A DNA stretch of 32,058 bases from Candidatus Omnitrophota bacterium. GTDB taxonomy: Bacteria > Omnitrophota > Gorgyraeia > Gorgyraeales > Gorgyraeaceae. A program made the translations under genes and the position numbers. Positions 20,225 through 28,684 of this stretch are shown here, in pieces (position 1 is the stretch's first letter; the number at the start of each line of letters is the position of its first letter). The stretch is taken from positions 1 to 32,058 of the forward strand of contig JAHIPS010000040.1 of NCBI GenBank assembly GCA_018902915.1. Reading direction: 5' to 3'. The notes beneath the pieces were generated by a model. That model did not search any database and had not been told where the DNA came from. It was given only the letters and a program-made list of their open reading frames with translations.

Positions 20225-20623
20225 ATGGTAGAGCAGAATGTGATATGGGCAACAGGGAGGCGGAAGTCATCTGTGGCTCGCGTACGGCTTTTCCAGGGAG
20301 GAAGCGGCGAGATACAGGTCAATAAAAAGCCTCTTGATGAATATTTTGACAGGCCTACTTCAAGGCTCTTGGTCCTACAGCCGTTAAAGACCGTAAATCT
20401 TGCGGACAAGTTCAATATAATAGCGACTGTGAAGGGCGGAGGCAAGTCAGGTCAGGCTGGGGCATTGAGGCATGGTATATCAAGGGCCCTTGCAAAGACA
20501 GGTGACGACACAAAGACCGCACTAAAGAGGAAGGGTTTTTTGACCAGGGATCCCCGGGCAAAGGAGCGCAAGAAGTACGGACAGAAAGGCGCCCGAAAGA
20601 GATTCCAGTGGACAAAGAGGTAA
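20225..20623 (+). CDS. rpsI: 30S ribosomal protein S9
   Basis: WATGRRKSSVARVRLFQGGSGEIQVNKKPLDEYF ... KKYGQKGARKRFQWTKR. Confidence 0.97.
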   Translation: MVEQNVIWATGRRKSSVARVRLFQGGSGEIQVNKKPLDEYFDRPTSRLLVLQPLKTVNLADKFNIIATVKGGGKSGQAGALRHGISRALAKTGDDTKTALKRKGFLTRDPRAKERKKYGQKGARKRFQWTKR

Positions 20624-20660
20624 TCTTATACTTTGCACTTTAAAATTTGGATTTTTATCG

Positions 20661-20720
20661 ACGCCTATCCTGTCATTTTCCGACGAGAAATAGATTGACA
20701 TGATAGGCGTTTTTATTTTA
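20661..20720 (+). terminator. Rho-independent-type terminator of rplM-rpsI
   Basis: acgcctatcctgtca (20661-20675) / 20-nt loop / tgacatgataggcgt (20696-20710), 14 of 15 pairs, followed by TTTTATTTTA. Confidence 0.7.
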
Positions 20721-20724
20721 TAAT
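20695..20724 (+). promoter_or_regulatory. Putative arg operon promoter overlapping the rpsI terminator
   Basis: TTGACA (20695-20700), 18-nt spacer, TATAAT (20719-20724); GGAGG before ATG 20751. Confidence 0.7.
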
Positions 20725-20750
20725 CGTCTATAATACAGACGGAGGATAGA

Positions 20751-21767
20751 ATGTTGAACGTGGGGATAATGGGGGCAAGCGGTTATGCAGGTGAAGAGCT
20801 CTTAAGGATTTTAGTAAAACATCCTGAAGTCAGGATAACAGTTGCTGCCGCCATGATAGAGAAGACATATATATATAACCTGTATCTATGGTTAAAGAAC
20901 CAGCTGGATCTGGAATGTAGCGACATGAAGCCAGAGGAGATCCTGAAAAAGTGCGACTGCGTTTTTCTGGCGCTTCCGCATAAGGTCTCGATGCAGTGCG
21001 CGCCTGTATTTTTAAAGGCAAAGAAAAAGGTCATTGACTTAAGCGCTGATTTCAGGTTAAGAGATGTCAGTGTATACGAGAAGTGGTACACAAAACATGA
21101 ATGCCCTGAGTATATAAAGGAAGCAGTTTATGGCCTTCCTGAATTTTATAGAAAGGATATAAAAGACGCGCAGTTGATTGCGAATCCAGGATGTTATCCG
21201 ACCAGCGCGATCCTGGGATGCGCTCCGCTTTTAAAAGAAAAGTTTGTAGATACAGAGTATATCGTATGTAATTCAGCGTCAGGTTTTAGCGGCGCTGGCA
21301 GGGTGCTGGGGCAGCAGCCTGTGAGGCCGGAGAATAGTTACAGGGCGTACAAGGTAAACACGCACAGACATATGCCTGAGATCGACCAGGAGCTGAGCGT
21401 TGCGAGCGGGAGCAAGGTAAAGGTAAATTTTGTTCCGCACCTTGTTCCAATGGAAAGAGGAATACTTTCCACGATCTATCTGAAGTTAAAAAAGAATATA
21501 AGCGAGAAAGAGGCGCTCGAACTATACAAGGATTTTTACAAGGATGAATATTTTGTAAGGGTATTGGACGAGGGGATTTTGGCTGACACAAAGAACGTGG
21601 TAAGGAATAATTTCTGCGATATCAGTTTAAAGGTCTTTCCCGAGAAGAAGATGGCCATAGTGATGACAGCGATTGACAATCTCGTGAAAGGCGCGAGCGG
21701 CCAGGCAGTGCAGAATATGAATATCATGTACGGATTTGAGGAGAAAGCATCCCTGTTCAAGGCTTAG
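20751..21767 (+). CDS. argC: N-acetyl-gamma-glutamyl-phosphate reductase
   Basis: GIMGASGYAGEELLRIL, IANPGCYPTSAILG active-site Cys, HRHMPEIDQEL; C-terminus LFKA* is encoded by a palindrome. Confidence 0.97.
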   Translation: MLNVGIMGASGYAGEELLRILVKHPEVRITVAAAMIEKTYIYNLYLWLKNQLDLECSDMKPEEILKKCDCVFLALPHKVSMQCAPVFLKAKKKVIDLSADFRLRDVSVYEKWYTKHECPEYIKEAVYGLPEFYRKDIKDAQLIANPGCYPTSAILGCAPLLKEKFVDTEYIVCNSASGFSGAGRVLGQQPVRPENSYRAYKVNTHRHMPEIDQELSVASGSKVKVNFVPHLVPMERGILSTIYLKLKKNISEKEALELYKDFYKDEYFVRVLDEGILADTKNVVRNNFCDISLKVFPEKKMAIVMTAIDNLVKGASGQAVQNMNIMYGFEEKASLFKA

Positions 21768-21804
21768 CCTTGAACAAGCTTGTTCAAGGCTAAGCCTTGA
21801 ACAG
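21753..21804. repeat. Family-A double palindrome, perfect 52-bp palindrome without loop
   Basis: ctgttcaaggcttagccttgaacaag|cttgttcaaggctaagccttgaacag; includes the argC stop TAG (21765-21767). Confidence 0.97.
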
Positions 21805-21812
21805 AGGTTGGT

Positions 21813-23015
21813 ATGAAGAAGATAAAAGGCGGGGTTACATCGCCAAAGGGATTTCTGGCAGCAGCAGTTAGCTGCGGGATAAAAAGAAGAGGGAAGAGCG
21901 ACCTCGCGCTTCTATATTCTGAGACGCCTTGCGTGTGTATAGCTACCTTTACTACAAATAAGGTGAGATCAGGCTCTGTAGTCTTGAGCGAAAAATATTT
22001 AAAGAATAGCGCTGCGCAGGCAGTGGTCGTGAATAGCGGCAATGCGAATTGCTGCGTTGGAAAAAAAGAGATAGAGGACGCCCTCAGCATAACAGGCGCG
22101 ACTGCCAGAAAATTAGGCTTAAAGAAGCAGGATGTCCTGATCTGCTCTACCGGGATTATAGGAAAGCCGCTTCCGGTTAATAAGATCAGGGTAAAGATAG
22201 GGGCTTTGGCAGAGGATTTATCCAGGAATGGCGGCACGAAATTTTCAAAGGCAATAATGACGACAGACACTGTGCATAAAGAAGCAGGCGCTGCAGTAAA
22301 AATAGGGAGTAAAACTGTCAGGATAGGCAGCGCAGTAAAAGGCGCTGGCATGATCTGTCCCAATATGGCTACCATGCTCGCGTTTTTTACAACAGACGCG
22401 GCGATCGAGAAGGGCGCTTTGAAACTGGCTTTTAAAGAGGCTGTAGGCGAGTCGTTTAACAAGATCACGGTTGACGGCGACATGAGTACGAATGACTCTG
22501 CGATTATCTTTGCCAATGGCATGGCTAGAAACGCGACTATAAAGAAAGGAAGCGCTGGATATTCTAAATTTTTGAATGCATTGAAATCTGTAGCAGCTGA
22601 GCTTGCAAGAAAAATGATCCTGGATGGCGAGGGCGCTACAAGGTTTGTTGAAATAACAGTAAAAGGCGCTAGAAAAGAGAAAGGCGCGGATATGGTTGCA
22701 AGGCATGTGGCGGATTCGAGCCTGGTAAAGACAATGATAGCAGGAGGCGATCCAAACTGGGGCAGGGTCGCGGCAAGCGCTGGCTCGAGCGGGGTTGACA
22801 TCAAGCAAAATAAGCTCAATATATATTTTGGAAAGATCCTGGTGATGAAAAACGGCGCAGCGACTAATGTTTCCAAAAAGACGCTGGCCGGTATATTTAA
22901 GAAAAAAGAAATATTCATAACCATTGACCTTGGTCAGGGAAAGGCCTCGAGTGAGATCTGGACGTGTGATCTGACAAAAGAATACGTAATGATTAACGCA
23001 GCGTACGAGACATAA
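21813..23015 (+). CDS. argJ: Bifunctional glutamate N-acetyltransferase/ornithine acetyltransferase
   Basis: GVTSPKGFLAAAVSCGIK, KGAGMICPNMATMLAFFTTDA autocleavage site, GGDPNWGRV, NAAYET C-terminus. Confidence 0.97.
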   Translation: MKKIKGGVTSPKGFLAAAVSCGIKRRGKSDLALLYSETPCVCIATFTTNKVRSGSVVLSEKYLKNSAAQAVVVNSGNANCCVGKKEIEDALSITGATARKLGLKKQDVLICSTGIIGKPLPVNKIRVKIGALAEDLSRNGGTKFSKAIMTTDTVHKEAGAAVKIGSKTVRIGSAVKGAGMICPNMATMLAFFTTDAAIEKGALKLAFKEAVGESFNKITVDGDMSTNDSAIIFANGMARNATIKKGSAGYSKFLNALKSVAAELARKMILDGEGATRFVEITVKGARKEKGADMVARHVADSSLVKTMIAGGDPNWGRVAASAGSSGVDIKQNKLNIYFGKILVMKNGAATNVSKKTLAGIFKKKEIFITIDLGQGKASSEIWTCDLTKEYVMINAAYET

Positions 23016-23027
23016 ATATAACCATGT

Positions 23028-23110
23028 GTCATTGCGAGGCGTCCCGAACGAAGTGAGGGAACAGCCGAAGCAATCTCAAAGAGAGATTGCTTCGCTTCGC
23101 TCGCAATGAC
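23028..23110. repeat. Family-C palindromic element (GTCATTGCGAG...CTCGCAATGAC)
   Basis: Terminal 11-bp inverted repeats 23028-23038/23100-23110 and internal 12-bp hairpin cgaagcaatctc/gagattgcttcg (23066-23077/23083-23094). Confidence 0.93.
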
Positions 23111-23126
23111 AGAGATAGGGCGAATC

Positions 23127-23984
23127 ATGGAAGAGGCGATTAGAAAATCAGCAGTGCTTATAGAGGCGTTGCCGTATATAAAGGCATACGCTAATAAGAC
23201 CTTTGTAATAAAATACGGCGGCAGCGCGCTTATCGATCCTGAGATAAAAAAGGGCGTGCTCCAGGATATCGTGTTCATGAGCTACGTGGGCATCAGGCCT
23301 ATACTCGTGCACGGCGGCGGACCATTTATAAATCAGGAGCTTAAGAAAAGAGGCATAGGCGTGGAGTTCCATGAGGGCTTAAGGGTAACGCCGAAAGAGA
23401 CCATGGAAATCGTGAATAGTGTTTTAAGCGATGTCAACCGCAGTATCGCCGCTGATATAAAGGCTATAGGCGGCAGGGCGATCAGCCTGAACGCGGATAT
23501 AAAAGATATAATAAAGACAAGGCCGCATGCAAACTCTGAGAAATTAGGGTTTGTCGGTGAAATCGATAAAATAGAGGTGGAGACAATAAAAAAATCATCC
23601 AGGCCAAGGTCAGTGCCTGTAGTATCGTCTATCGGGCTTGGCGCAGATGGCGAGTATTATAATGTCAATGCAGACGAGGCTAGCTCGGAGGTCTCTGTAG
23701 CTGTAAAGGCAGTGAAGCTGGTCTTGCTGACAGATGTTAAAGGTATAATGAAAAACAAGGACGACGAATCTACGTTGATCCCGACTATAACTATGAATGA
23801 GACAGAAAAACTTATAGGCGAGGGCGTGATCCAGGGCGGTATGATACCCAAGGTCAAGGCGTGCACAAAGGCTCTGGCTGGCGGGGTTTCAAAGACGCAC
23901 ATTGTCGATGGCAGGATCCCGCACAGCTTGCTTCTCGAGATATTTACAGACAAAGGAATCGGAACGGAGATCGTAAAACAATGA
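23127..23984 (+). CDS. argB: Acetylglutamate kinase
   Basis: LIEALPYIKAYANKTFVIKYGGSAL, HGGGPFINQELKKRGI; start at 23127 preferred over 23106, which lies in the repeat. Confidence 0.96.
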   Translation: MEEAIRKSAVLIEALPYIKAYANKTFVIKYGGSALIDPEIKKGVLQDIVFMSYVGIRPILVHGGGPFINQELKKRGIGVEFHEGLRVTPKETMEIVNSVLSDVNRSIAADIKAIGGRAISLNADIKDIIKTRPHANSEKLGFVGEIDKIEVETIKKSSRPRSVPVVSSIGLGADGEYYNVNADEASSEVSVAVKAVKLVLLTDVKGIMKNKDDESTLIPTITMNETEKLIGEGVIQGGMIPKVKACTKALAGGVSKTHIVDGRIPHSLLLEIFTDKGIGTEIVKQ

Positions 23985-25153
23985 ATACAAAAGAAATGAT
24001 TACACAATATGAAGATTATGTAATGAAGACATACACCAGGACGCCTGCGGTAATGGTCAAAGGTAAGGGGCTAAAGGTCTGGGATCTGGAAGGTAACGAA
24101 TATCTGGATTTTTTCACTGGCTGGGCAGTGAGCGGGCTGGGGCATTGTCATCCCATGGTCGTGAACGCTGTGAGAAATTATCTTAAAAAGATCATACACG
24201 TGCCTAATAATTATTACAACATGCTGCAGGGTAAGCTGGCGCAGCAGATCATTGAGCATTCTTTTGAAGGCAAGGTCTTTTTCTGCAACAGCGGCGCAGA
24301 GGCGAACGAGGGCGCGATAAAACTGGTAAGGGCGTATGGGTCTTCAAAGGGTAAATACGAGATCATCACCATGCAGAACTCTTTTCACGGAAGGACGCTC
24401 GCGACTGTGACAGCCACAGGACAGGAAAAGTATCACAAGGGTTTTGAGCCATTGCCAGTCGGGTTTAAGTCAGTCCCGTTCAATGACATAAAGGCGCTGG
24501 AGGCCGCGATCACAGATAAGACAGCTGCGATAATGCTCGAGCTGATACAGGGCGAGGGCGGCATAAATGTTGCTAGAGAAAGTTATGTAAAGAAGATCAG
24601 AAAGATCTGCGATGACAGGGATCTGATTTTGATCTTTGATGAGGTTCAGACAGGCATGGGCAGGACTGGTAAGATGTTTTGCTTTGAGAATTACGGGGTG
24701 GTGCCGGATGTCATGACGCTTGCCAAGTCTTTGGGCGGCGGACTTCCAATAGGCGCAATGGTCGCGGCAAAGAAATTCGAAACAGTTTTGAAACCAGGCA
24801 TGCACGCCTCGACTTTTGGCGGAAGCCCTATTGCTTCGAGCGCCGCCATAGCCACATTTGAAGCAATTAAAAAAGAAAGACTTCTTTCGAACACGCAAAA
24901 GATGGGCGCGTATCTGGTTGAGAAGCTGAATGAATTGAAAAACAAACACACTATTATAAAGGAGATAAGGGGCAAGGGGCTGATGATAGGCGTGGAGCTT
25001 ACTACTGAAGGCGCGGGCATAGTCGAGAAGTGTTTTAAGGAGAAACTTTTGATCAATTGCGCGCACGGCAATGTCCTCAGGCTCATGCCCGGCATGATAG
25101 TGACCAAAAAACAGATAGACACAGCTGTTTCTATTTTGGATAAAATATTGTAA
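23981..25153 (+). CDS. argD: Acetylornithine/succinyldiaminopimelate-type aminotransferase
   Basis: FFTGWAVSGLGHCHP, FCNSGAEANEGAIKLVR, LIFDEVQTGMGRTGKMF; start 23981 overlaps the argB stop. Confidence 0.96.
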   Translation: MNTKEMITQYEDYVMKTYTRTPAVMVKGKGLKVWDLEGNEYLDFFTGWAVSGLGHCHPMVVNAVRNYLKKIIHVPNNYYNMLQGKLAQQIIEHSFEGKVFFCNSGAEANEGAIKLVRAYGSSKGKYEIITMQNSFHGRTLATVTATGQEKYHKGFEPLPVGFKSVPFNDIKALEAAITDKTAAIMLELIQGEGGINVARESYVKKIRKICDDRDLILIFDEVQTGMGRTGKMFCFENYGVVPDVMTLAKSLGGGLPIGAMVAAKKFETVLKPGMHASTFGGSPIASSAAIATFEAIKKERLLSNTQKMGAYLVEKLNELKNKHTIIKEIRGKGLMIGVELTTEGAGIVEKCFKEKLLINCAHGNVLRLMPGMIVTKKQIDTAVSILDKIL

Positions 25154-25154
25154 G

Positions 25155-25214
25155 TTCTCGACTCTGCGCCTAAGGCGCATCGCTCGAACAATATTCTTCG
25201 AGCGAAGTCGAGAA
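25155..25214. repeat. Family-D element foldable as a three-way junction
   Basis: Outer stem ttctcgact/agtcgagaa (25155-25163/25206-25214); hairpin tgcgcct-a-aggcgca (25165-25179); hairpin tcgctcgaa/ttcgagcga (25180-25188/25197-25205). Confidence 0.92.
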
Positions 25215-25232
25215 GAATAGGGGAAAATTTAC

Positions 25233-26123
25233 ATGAAAAAGGATTTTATAACAATAAGGGATTTTACTGGAGCGGAGCTGGACGAGATCTTTAGTCTGGC
25301 GGCGCAATTAAAAGCAAAGAGAAAGACGCACGAGAAATTGCTCAAAGGCAAGGTCCTGGGCCTTATATTTGAGAAGCCGTCCAACAGGACAAGGGTCTCG
25401 TTCGAGGTCGGAATGTTTGAGCTCGGCGGGAATACGGTTTATCTTGGTTCAGACGAGATCAGGCTGGGGAAAAGAGAGGCTGTGAAGGATGCGGCAAGGG
25501 TGCTTTCGAGATATCTTGATTGTATTGTCCCAAGGACTTTTTCGCATACGAGGCTACTCGAGATAGCCCAATACTCCACTGTGCCGGTAATAAACGGCCT
25601 GACAGATCTATTGCACCCGTGTCAGGCGATGAGTGACATCTTTACTATAAAGGAAAAGAAAGGCCTGAAAGGCATTACGATCGCTTTTATAGGCGATGCC
25701 AATAATGTCCTGAATTCGCTTTTATATGGATGCAGTAAGGCCGGTATTAAGATAAATGTCGCGAGTCCCAAAGGTTACGGGCCAAAGGAAGAGATATTAA
25801 AGGATACAGGCAATGCTGTAAAGGTGTTTGATTCAGCCAAGGATGCAGTCAGGGGCGCTGATATTGTTTATACGGATGTATGGACAAGCATGGGTCAGGA
25901 AAAGGAATACAAGAAGAGACTGAAGAGATTCAAGGGTTTTCAGATAAATTCTGATTTATTGAGACTTGCAAAAAAAGATGCCATGGTCATGCATTGCCTT
26001 CCTGCTCACAGGGGCGAGGAGATCACGGACGAGGTCCTGGATAGCAGGCAGTCAATAGTCATTGACCAGGCAGAGAATAGGCTGCATGTGCAAAAGGCGA
26101 TATTAACTAAACTCTTAAAATAG
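25233..26123 (+). CDS. argF: Ornithine carbamoyltransferase
   Basis: FEKPSNRTRVSFEVGMFELGG, HPCQAMSDIFTI, MHCLPAHRGEEI. Confidence 0.94.
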   Translation: MKKDFITIRDFTGAELDEIFSLAAQLKAKRKTHEKLLKGKVLGLIFEKPSNRTRVSFEVGMFELGGNTVYLGSDEIRLGKREAVKDAARVLSRYLDCIVPRTFSHTRLLEIAQYSTVPVINGLTDLLHPCQAMSDIFTIKEKKGLKGITIAFIGDANNVLNSLLYGCSKAGIKINVASPKGYGPKEEILKDTGNAVKVFDSAKDAVRGADIVYTDVWTSMGQEKEYKKRLKRFKGFQINSDLLRLAKKDAMVMHCLPAHRGEEITDEVLDSRQSIVIDQAENRLHVQKAILTKLLK

Positions 26124-26137
26124 ACGTTTGTGTAATG

Positions 26138-26195
26138 TCTTTGTTCAAGGCTTAGCCTTGAACAGGACTGTTCAAGGCTAAGCCTTGAACAAAGA
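26138..26195. repeat. Family-A double palindrome, 28-bp perfect arms with 2-nt centre
   Basis: tctttgttcaaggcttagccttgaacag-ga-ctgttcaaggctaagccttgaacaaaga. Confidence 0.97.
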
Positions 26196-26204
26196 GAGGT
26201 CGGT

Positions 26205-27377
26205 ATGAATAAAAAAGTGGTGTTGGCGTATTCGGGCGGGTTGGATACTTCGGTTGCAGTAAGATGGCTTAGCGACAAGGGCTATGATGTGGTGGCTTAC
26301 ATGGCTGACGTGGGCCAGGGCGGGGATTTCCAGAAGTTGAAGAAAAGGGCCCTGTCTGCAGGCTCCTCAAAGGTCGTGATAGAGGATCTAAAGGAGGAGT
26401 TTGCAGAGGATTTTGCGTTCCAGTCTTTAAAGGCAGGAGCGGTCTACGAGTCAAAGTATCTCCTGGCAACAGCGCTCTCAAGACCTATCATAGCAAAGGG
26501 CATGGTCGAGACTGCTAAGAAGGAAAAGGCAGGATATGTCGCGCATGGCTGCACAGGAAAGGGCAATGACCAGGTGAGATTCGAAGTAACAGTGATGGCG
26601 CTCGCGCCTGAGCTGGAGATAATCGCGCCTCTCAGGGAATGGAATATGTTTTCAAGAGAGGAAGAGATAGAGTATGCCAATGAAAAAGGCATAGATATCG
26701 ATGTAACGAAGAAAAGTCCGTATAGCCTGGACCAGAATATCTGGGGCATAAGTATAGAATGCGGCGTACTGGAAGATCCGTGGAATGAGCCTCCTGAAGA
26801 CGCCTACAAAATGACAAAAGATCCGAAAAAGGCGCCGAACAAGCCGACATATGTGGACATAGAATTTAAAAACGGTGTGCCTGTAAAGATCAACAATAAA
26901 AAATATGATCCTGTGGATCTGGTGGTGAAGTTAAATGAAATAGGCGGTAAAAATGGCATAGGTAGAACTGATCTCGTAGAAAACAGACTCGTTGGAATAA
27001 AATCAAGAGAGATATACGAGGCGCCTGGCGCGTGGATATTGCACAAGGCCCATAAGGATCTAGAGGCGCTCGTTCTCGACAGGGAACTCCTGCATTTTAA
27101 GGAGAGCATTTCTTTAAAATACGCGGAGCTTGTGTATTACGGCCTGTGGTTTACGCCTTTAAAAAAGGCACTGGACGCTTTCATAAACGAGACGCAGAAA
27201 AAAGTGACAGGTGTCGTGAAAATGAAATTACTGAAAGGTGTCGTGAGCGTAGCGGGAAGAAGATCGCCTTATTCGCTTTACAAAAAAGAAATGGCAACCT
27301 ACGAGGCAGGAGATAAGTTTGATAGAAGCGTAGCAGAAGGATTTATCAAGGTGTGGGGAATGCCTTACAAGAAATAG
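26205..27377 (+). CDS. argG: Argininosuccinate synthase
   Basis: KVVLAYSGGLDTSVAVRWL, AHGCTGKGNDQVRFE, YAPGAW-like EAPGAWILHKAHK. Confidence 0.97.
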   Translation: MNKKVVLAYSGGLDTSVAVRWLSDKGYDVVAYMADVGQGGDFQKLKKRALSAGSSKVVIEDLKEEFAEDFAFQSLKAGAVYESKYLLATALSRPIIAKGMVETAKKEKAGYVAHGCTGKGNDQVRFEVTVMALAPELEIIAPLREWNMFSREEEIEYANEKGIDIDVTKKSPYSLDQNIWGISIECGVLEDPWNEPPEDAYKMTKDPKKAPNKPTYVDIEFKNGVPVKINNKKYDPVDLVVKLNEIGGKNGIGRTDLVENRLVGIKSREIYEAPGAWILHKAHKDLEALVLDRELLHFKESISLKYAELVYYGLWFTPLKKALDAFINETQKKVTGVVKMKLLKGVVSVAGRRSPYSLYKKEMATYEAGDKFDRSVAEGFIKVWGMPYKK

Positions 27378-27385
27378 GAGTTGTT

Positions 27386-28681
27386 ATGAAAAATAAATTA
27401 TGGGGTGGGAGATTTTCCAAAAAGACGAATCCTCTGGTAGAAGAATTTACAAAGTCGATCCAGTTTGACAAAAAACTCGCTGAATATGACTGCATGGGGT
27501 CGCTTGCGCATATCAATGTGCTTAAAAAGGCAAAACTCTTGAGCGCAGAGGAGCATAAAGAGCTTGAAAGCGGACTGGAGGGCATTCTAAGCTCGATCAG
27601 GAAAGGTTCTTTTAAAATAGATGATTCTTTCGAAGATATACACAGCTACGTGCAGCACCTTTTAGAAAAAAAAGCAGGCAAGGTCGCGCTCAAGCTTCAT
27701 ACATGCAGGTCAAGAAACGACCAGGTGGTCTTTGACACCAAGATGTATTGCGTAAAAAATGCGGCATATACTTTGAATTTATTTTCAGACCTTGGAAAGG
27801 TATTGGATAAATTAGCAAAGAATAATGCCGGACAGGTCATTGCCGGCTACACGCACATGCAGCATGCAATGCCAATAAGTTTACAGGACTACCTTGGCGC
27901 GTATTCAGAGATGTTAAAAAGGGACTCTAATAGGATCGACAATGCATCGAAGGGCATATCTTTAACCCTGGGGTCGGGCGCTATCGCAGGCACGTTTATA
28001 GACGCTGAAAAATACAGCTCCCCTGCGGTTAATTCAATCGATACTGTAAGCGACAGGGATTTTGTTATCGAGATACTAAGCGCGCTGGCGATAACAGGCA
28101 TGCATTTATCAAGACTGGCAGAGGATCTGATTTTATGGTCGACAAAAGAGTTTGATTTTATAGACATAGATGAAGCGTTCTGCACCGGCAGTTCACTCAT
28201 GCCGCAGAAAAAGAATCCGGACGCATTGGAACTGATCAGGGGGAACACAGGGAAGTTATACGGGAATCTTATGAGCGTCTTAGTGATGATGAAGGGCTTA
28301 CCTTTGTCGTATAACAGGGATATGCAGCTGGATAAGGAGCCGCTTTTCGAATCATTTGAGATTATCCAAAAAGAATTAAAGATCATGGTAGCGCTTTTGC
28401 CAGAGATAAAGTTTAATAAAAAGAATATTGCAAGGCAGCTTGAGGATGAATCTTTATACGCTACTGACCTGGCTGATTACCTTGTGCAGAACAAGGTCGT
28501 GTTTAAAGACGCGCACGCGATCATCGGCAGACTCGTCAAGACAGGCAAGGAAATAAAAAAGATGAGTTCTGCTGAGCTTAAAAAGTTTCACCCTGCTTTA
28601 AACAGCAAGGTGGTGAATAAGATCATTGATCCAAAGCAATCGGTAGCATCCAAAAAATCAGTAAAAAGAAAGAAAAGGTAG
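27386..28681 (+). CDS. argH: Argininosuccinate lyase
   Basis: KLWGGRFSKKTNPLVEEFTKSI, HTCRSRNDQV, GSSLMPQKKNPD; SD GGAG favours 27386 over the ORF-track start. Confidence 0.97.
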   Translation: MKNKLWGGRFSKKTNPLVEEFTKSIQFDKKLAEYDCMGSLAHINVLKKAKLLSAEEHKELESGLEGILSSIRKGSFKIDDSFEDIHSYVQHLLEKKAGKVALKLHTCRSRNDQVVFDTKMYCVKNAAYTLNLFSDLGKVLDKLAKNNAGQVIAGYTHMQHAMPISLQDYLGAYSEMLKRDSNRIDNASKGISLTLGSGAIAGTFIDAEKYSSPAVNSIDTVSDRDFVIEILSALAITGMHLSRLAEDLILWSTKEFDFIDIDEAFCTGSSLMPQKKNPDALELIRGNTGKLYGNLMSVLVMMKGLPLSYNRDMQLDKEPLFESFEIIQKELKIMVALLPEIKFNKKNIARQLEDESLYATDLADYLVQNKVVFKDAHAIIGRLVKTGKEIKKMSSAELKKFHPALNSKVVNKIIDPKQSVASKKSVKRKKR

Positions 28682-28684
28682 ATC

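Noticed and set aside
21764-22924. 386-aa minus-strand ORF opposite argJ
   Set aside because: Full antisense of a clear ArgJ; its hydrophobic composition reflects the reverse complement of codon-biased sequence.
25362-25440. ArgF carbamoyl-phosphate motif reads SNRTR rather than STRTR
   Set aside because: The second position of SxRTR varies naturally among carbamoyltransferases and the remaining motifs (HPCQ, HCLPAHRG) are intact; not evidence of altered function.
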